A program made the position numbers and the translations under genes. Of a stretch of 64,000 nucleotides of DNA, positions 51,756 to 59,689 are shown piece after piece. Under the pieces are notes generated by a model. That model saw only the letters and a program-made list of their open reading frames with translations, did no database searches and was not told the DNA's origin. Positions within the stretch are counted from its first letter, which is position 1. Every line of letters begins with the position of its first letter. Source of the stretch: Clostridium gasigenes (lineage in GTDB: Bacteria; Bacillota; Clostridia; Clostridiales; Clostridiaceae). The stretch lies in contig NZ_FNJM01000017.1 of assembly GCF_900104115.1 (NCBI RefSeq), forward strand, positions 1 to 64,000, given 5' to 3'.

Positions 51756-53312
51756 ATGGCTATATATTTAAATACAAATAAACCTTTAGAAAATTATAGA
51801 GAGTTATTTGATGAAAAGTATTTTGTTGATAAGTCAAAAATAATAACTTTACTTAATGATAGAATATCTACTAAGGGCAAATATGTTTGTATAACAAGAC
51901 CAAGAAGGTTTGGTAAATCATCAGTTGCAGATATGCTTGGAGCATACTATTCAAAGGGTGTAGATTCAAAGGTGATGTTTGATACATTAAAAATAAGTAA
52001 AGCTAATAGCTATGAGAAACATTTAAATAAATACAATGTTATAAATATAAGTTTTAATACAATTCCAGATAAAAATAAAACCTATGACGATTATATAGGT
52101 TTAATCCAAAGTGGATTAGTAGATGATATAAAGACCATGTATCCTAATTTAGAAATTAAAAAACATTTTAACATAAGTCATATGTTATCTGCCACAAATG
52201 AAAAATTTATATTTATTTTTGATGAATGGGATTATATTTTCAATAACAACCTTTTTATTGAAAATCAAAATGAATTTTTAGAATTCTTAAGAAATATGTT
52301 AAAGGATGCGCCATATGTAGCACTTTGCTATATGACAGGGGTTCTTCCAATAAAAAAATATTCTAGTGGTAGTGCGCTTAATATGTTTGATGAATTCACT
52401 TTTTTAAGAGATAGAACATTTGGACAGTATTTTGGATTTACAGAGGATGAGGTTTCGAATTTATGTGAAAATGGAGAAATGGACTTTAAGGAACTAGAAT
52501 ATTGGTATAACGGATATACTACTTCAAAGGGAATTAAAGTATATAATCCAAGGTCAGTTGTAAAGGCTCTTGAAAATGATAACTGTGAAAGTTATTGGAC
52601 AAATACTGGTGCTATGGATGAAGTAGCAGAGTATCTTAAATATAATACTTTAGAAATTCGTGATGATGTTATAGAAATGGTTGCAGGTGGTGAAATTGAT
52701 ATAACCATAAAGGAAGAGTTTAGGGCAGGGCAAGAACCCCCAAAAACTAAAAAAGAAATTTACTCTGCGATGATAGTTCTTGGGTTCTTATCATATTATG
52801 ATGGATATTTAAAGATACCTAATCAAGAAATTATGTTGCAATTTGAAAAAGCTTTAGAAGATGAAGAATTTGGGTATGTGTCAGAAATAATTGAAAACTC
52901 AAGAAAGATGTTAAAGGCTACAGTTAATGGTGATACAAAAACAGTTGTAGAAATACTTCATGATATTCATAATTCTGAAATCCCAATACTTAAGTATAGT
53001 GATGAGAATAGTTTGTCTTGTGTTCTAACACTTGCCTACCTTTCAGCTCGTGACACTTATAGAGTTGAGAGAGAAGAAAAGAGTGGAAAAGGGTATGTTG
53101 ATTTTTCATTTCATCCAAGACGAAAAAATGATATTCCATTTATAGTTGAGCTAAAGAAGGATAATAGTCCAGAAGTGGCAATAAAACAAATAAAAGAAAA
53201 AGAATATGCGCAAAAATTTAGAGATGAATATAAAGATAAAAAAGTGCTGGCCGTAGGGATTTGTTACAATTCTGAGACTAAAGAACATAGCTGCATCATC
53301 GAAGAAATTTAG
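51756..53312 (+). CDS. AAA-ATPase-like / PD-(D/E)XK nuclease protein, copy 2, intact
   Basis: The 518-residue protein belongs to the AAA-ATPase_like plus PDDEXK_9 (DUF1703) group common in clostridia and Bacteroidetes: FVDKSKIITLLNDRI start, Walker A RPRRFGKSSVADM, Walker B IFIFDEWDYIF, and C-terminal nuclease-like GKGYVDFSFHPRRKNDIPFI with V-E-L-K-K. ATG 51756 follows GAGGGGTG. Function unknown, often multi-copy and mobile-associated. It is a tandem paralogue of the broken copy 1. Confidence 0.85.
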   Translation: MAIYLNTNKPLENYRELFDEKYFVDKSKIITLLNDRISTKGKYVCITRPRRFGKSSVADMLGAYYSKGVDSKVMFDTLKISKANSYEKHLNKYNVINISFNTIPDKNKTYDDYIGLIQSGLVDDIKTMYPNLEIKKHFNISHMLSATNEKFIFIFDEWDYIFNNNLFIENQNEFLEFLRNMLKDAPYVALCYMTGVLPIKKYSSGSALNMFDEFTFLRDRTFGQYFGFTEDEVSNLCENGEMDFKELEYWYNGYTTSKGIKVYNPRSVVKALENDNCESYWTNTGAMDEVAEYLKYNTLEIRDDVIEMVAGGEIDITIKEEFRAGQEPPKTKKEIYSAMIVLGFLSYYDGYLKIPNQEIMLQFEKALEDEEFGYVSEIIENSRKMLKATVNGDTKTVVEILHDIHNSEIPILKYSDENSLSCVLTLAYLSARDTYRVEREEKSGKGYVDFSFHPRRKNDIPFIVELKKDNSPEVAIKQIKEKEYAQKFRDEYKDKKVLAVGICYNSETKEHSCIIEEI

Positions 53313-53382
53313 AAAAAATAAAAGAGATTACACCAAAGGCGGGCAGTGCCAAAAAACTTTATAATAAGAGAAAAATACATGC

Positions 53383-53421
53383 AAAAGTTCAGTGTAATTA
53401 ATAAGTTACACTGAACTTTTT
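53383..53421 (+). terminator. Recurrent hairpin, copy 2
   Basis: AAAAGTTCAGTGTAA-ttaataag-TTACACTGAACTTTTT is an extended version of the hairpin at 38475. Confidence 0.85.
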
Positions 53422-53471
53422 ATTATGCTGTGGGGGTAGAAGTTATAGTTTCTATAGTTGGAACTATCTAA

Positions 53472-53615
53472 AGAAATTGTAGATGAAGTTTTAAAGGATT
53501 ATTCAAAATCTTGGACAAAACATAATGTGTATAAAGATTTTGAAAAAAAGTGATGTAGATAAAAGTGAAAATAGTAATATATCTAATTTATTTAAATCAG
53601 GAGGAAGTATGCTTA
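53472..53615 (+). pseudogene. Helicase gene fragment 2
   Basis: It matches 57390-57510 (DEVLKDYSKSWTK, NVYKDFEK) with one extra A causing a frameshift, and continues into the same unrelated tail as fragment 1. Confidence 0.75.
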
Positions 53616-53770
53616 AAAACAGTATCAAATGAAATAAATGACTTTATAGATAATCCTAATCTTATAAAATAAATTAATGTATGATATTTACATAAATATT
53701 ATGGTAAAATAATATATAGTATATAATGTATAGTGTATATAGGAATTTTAATACATAGGGAGAGATTAAT

Positions 53771-53944
53771 ATGGGATTAGCTATGATAGTTATAGGAATA
53801 GGGATTTTAGTGTTATATTTTATTATCAAATTAGCAGTTAAAGATGCTATTAAGGAAAGCAGTGTAGATTTAGAAAATAGTATGAAAGAATCAGTTAAAT
53901 CAAGTCTTCTTGAATATGACTGGGCTAAAAATAATAAAGAGTAA
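53771..53944 (+). CDS. Small single-pass membrane protein
   Basis: GGGAG precedes ATG 53771. The 57-residue product has one membrane helix (MIVIGIGILVLYFIIKLAVK) and a charged C-terminal helix (ESSVDLENSMKESVKSSLLE). Function unknown. Confidence 0.6.
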   Translation: MGLAMIVIGIGILVLYFIIKLAVKDAIKESSVDLENSMKESVKSSLLEYDWAKNNKE

Positions 53945-54164
53945 TAGTAACTATTCAGCTATAGAAATTAAATTTAGATATTGAAATGAAGAAATTACAC
54001 CAAAGGCGGGTAGTGCCAAAAAAATAGAAAAAATATTAATGATAAGTTACATAATTGGATAACATTTATTAATAATAAAGGAAACTCCACTCACATTCGG
54101 TTATGGAGTAAGTTTGCCTAACCAAATATAAAATTTGTAGGCTCACGGGGAGGAGATAGATAGT

Positions 54165-54401
54165 ATGGTAATGGGAGATAGAGATATACAAAGCGCAAGA
54201 GATATATTATCAGTGATGAGTGTCGATAAAGAAATAAAAGAACTTACAGAACTTAGGAAAAAATCATTAAGAGATGAAATATAAAGAATTAACGGGGCTA
54301 GGAAAGAAGGTATAATTATTTCAAAAAGAGATGCAATAATAGAAAACTTAAAGGAACTAGGAACGGTTTCAGATACTAATTATAGTATCAAAGGCTCCTA
54401 A
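54165..54401 (+). pseudogene. C-terminal remnant of an Rpn-type nuclease/transposase
   Basis: ATG 54165 reads MVMGDRDIQSARDILSVMSV, DKEIKELTELRKKSLRDEI, TAA 54282, then in frame RINGARKEGIIISKRDAII to 54401. The ELRKKSLRDE...NGARKEG text resembles the tail of PD-(D/E)XK (Rpn/TIGR01784) recombination-promoting nucleases. The N-terminal nuclease part is missing. Confidence 0.6.
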
Positions 54402-54434
54402 GGTCATGTAAGCACCAAAGAGTAATAATATGTG

Positions 54435-54473
54435 AAAGTTCAGTGTAATTACAAAGTTACACTGAACTTTTTT
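54435..54473 (+). terminator. Recurrent hairpin, copy 3
   Basis: AAAGTTCAGTGTAA-ttacaaag-TTACACTGAACTTTTTT. The following AAATGTGTAAGCTTTACAT also recurs after copies 1 and 4. Confidence 0.85.
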
Positions 54474-54743
54474 GTCTTAATAAGTAAATGTGTAAGCTTT
54501 ACATGAGTATATATGGTGAAATAATAGAAGAATGTAGCCCAAAGGTGGGCAGGGACAAAATTAATTTTATTTTAGAAAATAAGAAGTTTAATAAGAGTTT
54601 AATAGGAGTATTGAAAATAAAGAATACATAAGTGTAATAGAAGATATAACAATAAAATAAGCTGGTATATCTGAAAATGTTTATTAATTTAGTTTATTGA
54701 TATATAATATATAGTATATAGATTTAAATAGGAGGTATTGGAT

Positions 54744-54908
54744 ATGGAGAATAATAATGAGACATTATATGATATATTCGTGAATTATTCATATAGTCAA
54801 TTAAAGAATTTGTTTAAGAATGCAAAAACAGAAGATGAAAAAAATTTTTACATGATTCTATCTAATATTGTTTTGCAAAAAGAACAACAAAAGGTTATAG
54901 GTAAATAA
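54744..54908 (+). CDS. Small antitoxin-like protein before zeta toxin, copy 2
   Basis: The 54-residue protein is nearly identical to 37954-38118, including AGGAGG and leader (SYSQLKNLFKNAKTEDEKNF). It stays open although its toxin is broken. Confidence 0.6.
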   Translation: MENNNETLYDIFVNYSYSQLKNLFKNAKTEDEKNFYMILSNIVLQKEQQKVIGK

Positions 54909-54910
54909 TT

Positions 54911-55471
54911 ATGAGAACCTACACAATTTTTGCAGGTGTTAATGGAGCTGGAAAAACATCGATATATAAGTCTATTTATTATAATGAAAATAAATATGAA
55001 AAAAGAATAAATACTGATGAAATGGTAGCTATAATTGGGTAATGGCAAGATAATAATATTCAAATAAAGTGTGCAAGAGAAGCCGTAAAATTTATGAAAT
55101 ATTATATTAAAAATGGAATATCCTTTAATCAAGAGACTACATTATCAGGTAGAAGTATAATAAGAAATATAAAACTAGCAAAGGAAAATGGATTTTATAT
55201 TGTAATGAATTATATAGGCGTAGAAAATCCAGAAATTGCAAAGACTAGAGTTAGAGTAAGGGTGAAAAAAGGTGGTCATGGAATACCTGATGATACTATT
55301 GAAAGACGGTATTATGAGTCATTGAAGAATTTAAATCAAGTTATAGGAATATGTGATGAGATAAATATATATGATAATACAGATATGTTTAGAGAAATAA
55401 TTGATTTTAAAAATGGTAACATTATTTAGAAGGATAAAAATATACCAAGCTGGGCTAATAATATCATATAA
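54911..55471 (+). pseudogene. Zeta-toxin-like kinase, copy 2, two in-frame stops
   Basis: ATG 54911 starts RTYTIFAGVNGAGKTSIYKS (Walker A of zeta toxins) then RINTDEMVAIIG, TAA 55040, WQDNNIQIKCAREAVKFMKY, NQETTLSGRSIIRNIKLAKE, ERRYYESLKNLNQVIGICDE, TAG 55427 where copy 1 has Trp, and SWANNII. The full frame would give about 186 residues. Zeta toxins phosphorylate UDP-N-acetylglucosamine; this one cannot be whole. Confidence 0.8.
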
Positions 55472-55538
55472 GGCCTAAGCTAAAAGTATTGGTTAAAGCA
55501 ACTTTATATAATAAGTTATAATCAATTGCTAATAATAA

Positions 55539-55577
55539 AGGTTCAGTGTAATTACAAAGTTACACTGAACTTTTTTT
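55539..55577 (+). terminator. Recurrent hairpin, copy 4
   Basis: AGGTTCAGTGTAA-ttacaaag-TTACACTGAACTTTTTTT, followed by the same TGTAAGCTTTACATTAATTT as copy 1. Confidence 0.85.
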
Positions 55578-55760
55578 GCGTTTAATAAATTAATATGTAA
55601 GCTTTACATTAATTTTTATGGTGAAATAAGAGAAGATTGTACGCCAAAGGTTGGCAGGGCCAAAAAAGAATTTATTTTAAGATATAGGGGTTTAGTATGA
55701 GTATAAAGAGCAAAGAATATATAGGTTTAATAGAAGAAATAGTTATAAAAGAATATATAT

Positions 55761-55935
55761 TATAGTATCATTTTTAATGGAATCTGGAGGACCTATGATT
55801 TTAAATGATTTAGAAGAAGCTTTAGATAGGGGAGCTCATATAAGAATTTTAACTGGGAACTACTTAAATATTACCTAGCCTCAGGCTTTGTATTTATTAA
55901 AAGATAAACTAAAGGATCGGATTGATCTTAGGTTT
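55761..55935 (+). pseudogene. Helicase gene fragment 3 (PLD part)
   Basis: It parallels 56998-57160: VSFLMESGG-MILNDLEEALDRG, HIRILTGNYLNIT then TAG in place of CAG, then PQALYLLKDKLKDRIDLRFY. It ends in unrelated sequence. The 55936-56177 stretch shows no gene. Confidence 0.8.
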
Positions 55936-56177
55936 TATAACGCTCCGAATAAATTGCAAAAGGATGATTTTTATATATTAAATTTAGTAGTATTATATAA
56001 AAGGATAAATGTATAATGTAAACAATGAATAGAAGGGCAGTTTAATTATAAAATTTACTATAAAAAGTAAATTTTATAATCATTATGAAAAAACAGGGAA
56101 ACTATATAACGTTTACAATCAATTGATAAAAGAATACTATATAAGTATAAACAATAACAAATATGGAGGGGTTTTAT

Positions 56178-56369
56178 ATGGTTATTAACGGAGGTTTTTT
56201 TAACACTATAATTCAAAATATGGATAATGGGAAAGATCTTGAAAGTTATTGTAAATATGAAAAACTAAATTTAATTGAGATTAGAAGAAAAGCTAATGAA
56301 GATTTAAAAAGCAGAAAAATTGGTTTGTTGAAAAGAGGTAGTATGTTAATAAGTAAATTATTACATTAA
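56178..56369 (+). CDS. Small hypothetical protein
   Basis: GGAGGGG precedes ATG 56178. The 63-residue product (MVINGGFFNTIIQNMDNGKD, SYCKYEKLNLIEIRRKANED) has no recognised domain. Confidence 0.5.
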   Translation: MVINGGFFNTIIQNMDNGKDLESYCKYEKLNLIEIRRKANEDLKSRKIGLLKRGSMLISKLLH

Positions 56370-56490
56370 ATATATATAAGAAAACAATATAGCATTCAAC
56401 ATTTTTTAGAGAATTGGTAAAACTACTTTAAAAAACAAATAATAAAATATCTAAAAACTGAAAGGGGTGCGTGAAAAACGCTTCCATAAA

Positions 56491-56666
56491 AAGGATATCC
56501 AGTGTAGTAATTAAAGGTTCTTACTCAACTTTGGGTAAGTAACTCTACTTTAATAAAGGCGAATGTATTAATATAATGCATTCGTCTTTATTAATTGAGT
56601 TATCTAACTTTGAAATACCCATAGTTGAGTAAGAACCTAATTAAATTACACTGGATATTTTTATTT
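56491..56666. terminator. Terminator hairpin split by the MITE
   Basis: The arms ATATCCAGTGTAGTAATTAAA and TAATTAAATTACACTGGATATTTTT would form one hairpin if the 122-bp element between them were removed. Confidence 0.75.
56516..56637. mobile_element. 122-bp MITE copy 2 with 8-bp target duplication
   Basis: It has ends GGTTCTTACTCAACTTTGGG and CATAGTTGAGTAAGAACC, and flanks TAATTAAA at 56508-56515 and 56638-56645. It has the same length and almost the same sequence as 11235-11356. No coding capacity. Confidence 0.92.
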
Positions 56667-56792
56667 TACTTAGACAAGATATAAGTTTTAATTTAATTAT
56701 TATGTTAAAATATAGGTAAATGTGTGTAATAATATTTGATGCATGTATAAATAAAGAAAAATGAATTCTTGTGGAAACGATTGGAGCTAATT

Positions 56793-59339
56793 ATGGATAT
56801 TGGGTTTAAAAATGAAAGTGTATATTCAATAAAAGGGACAGAGTTATTAGAGGGTATATGTATTAAAGAAGATAATATAGTTGAAAAGGAAATTGCATTA
56901 GATAGCATGTATACTTCTAATGCTATAACTGGGGGAATTGATTTTTTATATTATAGATTAAAGGAAAGTTTTAAAAATGCTAAAAGAATTGATATTATAG
57001 TATCATTTTTAATGGAATCTGGAGTTAAGATGATTTTAAATGATTTGGAGGAAGCTTTAGATAGGGGAGTTAGTATAAGAATTTTAACTGGGAACTATTT
57101 AAATATTACTCAGCCTCAGGCTTTATATTTATTAAAAGATAAACTAAAGGATAGGGTTGATCTTAGGTTTTATAATATTAAGAATAAATCTTTTCATCCT
57201 AAGTCTTATATGTTTCATGGTGATGTAGATAGTGAAATATATATAGGATCTTCAAACATATCAAGGGGAGCTTTAACATCTTCAATAGAATGGAATTATA
57301 GGTTTACTAAATCTCAGCATAATAATGATTTTAATGTATTTTATAATAACTTTGAAGATTTGTTTAATAATCATTCCTTAGAAATTACAGATGAAGTTTT
57401 AAAGGATTATTCAAAATCTTGGACTAAACCTAATGTATATAAAGATTTTGAAAAAAGTGATGTAGAAGAAATTGAAGAAAGTAATGTATCCAATTTATTT
57501 GAGCCAAGAGGTGCTCAAATAGAAGCCTTATATGCACTTAAACAATGTAGAGAAGAAGGTTATGATAAAGGGCTTGTAGTTGCAGCAACAGGTATAGGGA
57601 AAACTTATTTAGCAGCTTTTGATTCTATTAAATATGAAAGAGTTTTGTTTATTGCTCATAGAGAAGAAATAATTAAACAAGCAGCAATATCCTTTAAAAA
57701 TGTTAGAAACTCTGATGATATAGGATACTTCTATGGAAACAATAAAGATACAGATAATAAATGTATCTTTGCACTGGTTCAAACATTGGGAAAAGAAGAA
57801 TATTTAAACTGTAAATATTTCCCAAGAAATTATTTTGATTACATAGTAGTAGATGAATTTCATCATGCAGTTTCAGGTAACTATAAAAACATAATGGAAT
57901 ATTTCAAGCCAAAGTTTTTACTTGGGTTAACAGCTACACCTGAAAGATTAGATTCTAAAGATGTATTCTCTTTGTGTGATTATAATAATGTTTATGAAGT
58001 AAGACTTAAAGATGCAATAAATAAAGGGTATCTTGTGCCTTTTAGATATTATGGAATTTATGATGAAACAGTTAGCTATGAAGATATAGAATTTAAAAAT
58101 GGAAAGTACAATGATAAAGAATTAGAAGAAGCTTTAATGTTAAGTAAAAGAGGAAATCTAATTTTAAATAATTATTTGAAATATAACTCAAAAACAGCTA
58201 TGGGATTTTGCACATCAAGAAAGCATGCAGAATATATGGCTAAATACTTTAGTGAAAAAGGAATAGAATCAGTAGCAGTATATAGTGGAGAAACTGGTGA
58301 ATATTCAGAAGAAAGAAAAGTTGCATTAGCAAAATTATCCTCAGGAGAAATAAAAGTAGTTTTCTCTGTAGATATGTTTAATGAAGGGGTAGATATACCA
58401 AGCATAGATATGGTTATGTCTTTAAGACCTACACAATCACCAACAGTATTTTTGCAGCAGCTAGGAAGAGGCCTTAGGAAATATAAGGATAAAGCTTACT
58501 TAAATGTATTAGATTTTATAGGGAATTATAAAAAAGCAAACTTAATACCATTTTTATTAAGTGGAAAAGACTATAACAAAGGAGAATCAAAAAACAATAA
58601 ACAAGGGGATTATGATTATCCAGAAGAATGTGTTATAGATTTTGACTTTAGAATAGTAGATATATTTAAAGCTCAAGCAGAAAAAGAAATGAAAATAAAA
58701 GATAAAATACTAGAAGAATATAAAACAATAAAAGAAGATCTAGGACATAGACCTTCAAGAGTAGAATTCTTCACAAATATAGATAATGAAATATACGAAA
58801 ACATAAAATCAAACAGCAAATTAAATCCATTAACAAACTATATGGAATTCTTATATGAAAATGAAGAGTTAAATAAAGAAGAAAAAGAACTATACAACAC
58901 AAGAGGCAGAGAATTTATAAACATGATAGAAACAACAAGTATGAGCAAAACATATAAAATGCCAGTGTTATTATCATTTTATAATAATGGAAACTTGAAA
59001 ATGGAAGTAGATGAAGAAGATATATACAACAACTTCAAAGAATTCTACGAAAAAGGGTCTAATGGAGTAGATATGCTGCAACATAAAGGAACAAAAGACT
59101 TCAAAAACTGGGGAAAGAAAGAATACTTAAAACTAGCAAAAGAAAACCCGGTGAAGTTTTTAATACAAACACATGGGGAGTTCTTTAGGAAGAAAGATGG
59201 CTCTGTGATAGCATTGCAAGAAGATTTAAAAGATTGTTTAGATAAGGGGGAGTTTAGATGGCACTTTAGAGATGCTGTGGAATTAAGGATTATGGTTTAT
59301 TATAAGACTAGGTTTGAAGATAAAAATAAAAGCAATTAA
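56793..59339 (+). CDS. PLD-like plus DEAD/DEAH-box helicase (DUF3427-type)
   Basis: The 848-residue protein combines an N-terminal phospholipase D-like nuclease domain (FHPKSYMFHGD, YIGSSNISRGAL), an SF2 helicase core (Walker A AATGIGKTYLAA, DEAH-like VDEFHHAVSGN, motif VI LQQLGRGLRKY) and a long C-terminal region of DUF3427 type. Proteins of this layout are often found in defence islands. ATG 56793 follows TTGGAG. It is followed after 12 bases by a MazG-like gene. Broken pieces of it lie at 49770, 53472 and 55761. Confidence 0.85.
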   Translation: MDIGFKNESVYSIKGTELLEGICIKEDNIVEKEIALDSMYTSNAITGGIDFLYYRLKESFKNAKRIDIIVSFLMESGVKMILNDLEEALDRGVSIRILTGNYLNITQPQALYLLKDKLKDRVDLRFYNIKNKSFHPKSYMFHGDVDSEIYIGSSNISRGALTSSIEWNYRFTKSQHNNDFNVFYNNFEDLFNNHSLEITDEVLKDYSKSWTKPNVYKDFEKSDVEEIEESNVSNLFEPRGAQIEALYALKQCREEGYDKGLVVAATGIGKTYLAAFDSIKYERVLFIAHREEIIKQAAISFKNVRNSDDIGYFYGNNKDTDNKCIFALVQTLGKEEYLNCKYFPRNYFDYIVVDEFHHAVSGNYKNIMEYFKPKFLLGLTATPERLDSKDVFSLCDYNNVYEVRLKDAINKGYLVPFRYYGIYDETVSYEDIEFKNGKYNDKELEEALMLSKRGNLILNNYLKYNSKTAMGFCTSRKHAEYMAKYFSEKGIESVAVYSGETGEYSEERKVALAKLSSGEIKVVFSVDMFNEGVDIPSIDMVMSLRPTQSPTVFLQQLGRGLRKYKDKAYLNVLDFIGNYKKANLIPFLLSGKDYNKGESKNNKQGDYDYPEECVIDFDFRIVDIFKAQAEKEMKIKDKILEEYKTIKEDLGHRPSRVEFFTNIDNEIYENIKSNSKLNPLTNYMEFLYENEELNKEEKELYNTRGREFINMIETTSMSKTYKMPVLLSFYNNGNLKMEVDEEDIYNNFKEFYEKGSNGVDMLQHKGTKDFKNWGKKEYLKLAKENPVKFLIQTHGEFFRKKDGSVIALQEDLKDCLDKGEFRWHFRDAVELRIMVYYKTRFEDKNKSN

Positions 59340-59351
59340 GGAGAGATACAA

Positions 59352-59660
59352 ATGAAAGTATATAACAAATTAGTAAGAGATAAAATACCAGCAATAATAA
59401 AAGCTGATGGGAAAACCTGCGAAGTAGAAATAGCATCAAAAGAAGAAATGACTAAGTTATTGGAAGATAAGTTGATGGAAGAGGTAAATGAATATTTGGA
59501 AGATAAAAATTTAGAAGAATTGGCAGATGTAATGGAAGTGCTGTTTGGGCTTGCATGTAATCTTGGATATACGGAAGAGGAATTGGTTAAAAAGAGACTG
59601 GAGAAGTTGGAAGAACGTGGTGGGTTTAAAGATGGGGTTATATTAAAAATAGTAAAGTAA
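59352..59660 (+). CDS. MazG-like nucleotide pyrophosphohydrolase
   Basis: The 102-residue helical protein (YNKLVRDKIPAIIKADGKTC, MEEVNEYLEDKNLEELADVM with the E-E-x-x-E...E-x-x-D metal pattern) belongs to the all-alpha NTP-PPase superfamily close to phosphoribosyl-ATP pyrophosphohydrolase. It may destroy modified or alarm nucleotides. AAGGAGAG precedes ATG 59352. Its tight linkage to the helicase suggests one functional unit. Confidence 0.8.
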   Translation: MKVYNKLVRDKIPAIIKADGKTCEVEIASKEEMTKLLEDKLMEEVNEYLEDKNLEELADVMEVLFGLACNLGYTEEELVKKRLEKLEERGGFKDGVILKIVK

Positions 59661-59689
59661 ATATATAAAGCGAAGAAGGTTAGTGAAAT

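Noticed and set aside
53330-55665. Recurring CCAAAGGCGGGCAGTGCC motif as a riboswitch or small RNA
   Set aside because: The copies read as protein text (T-P-K-A-G-S-A-K-K) and vary in ways that do not preserve a common stem, so decayed coding sequence is more likely.
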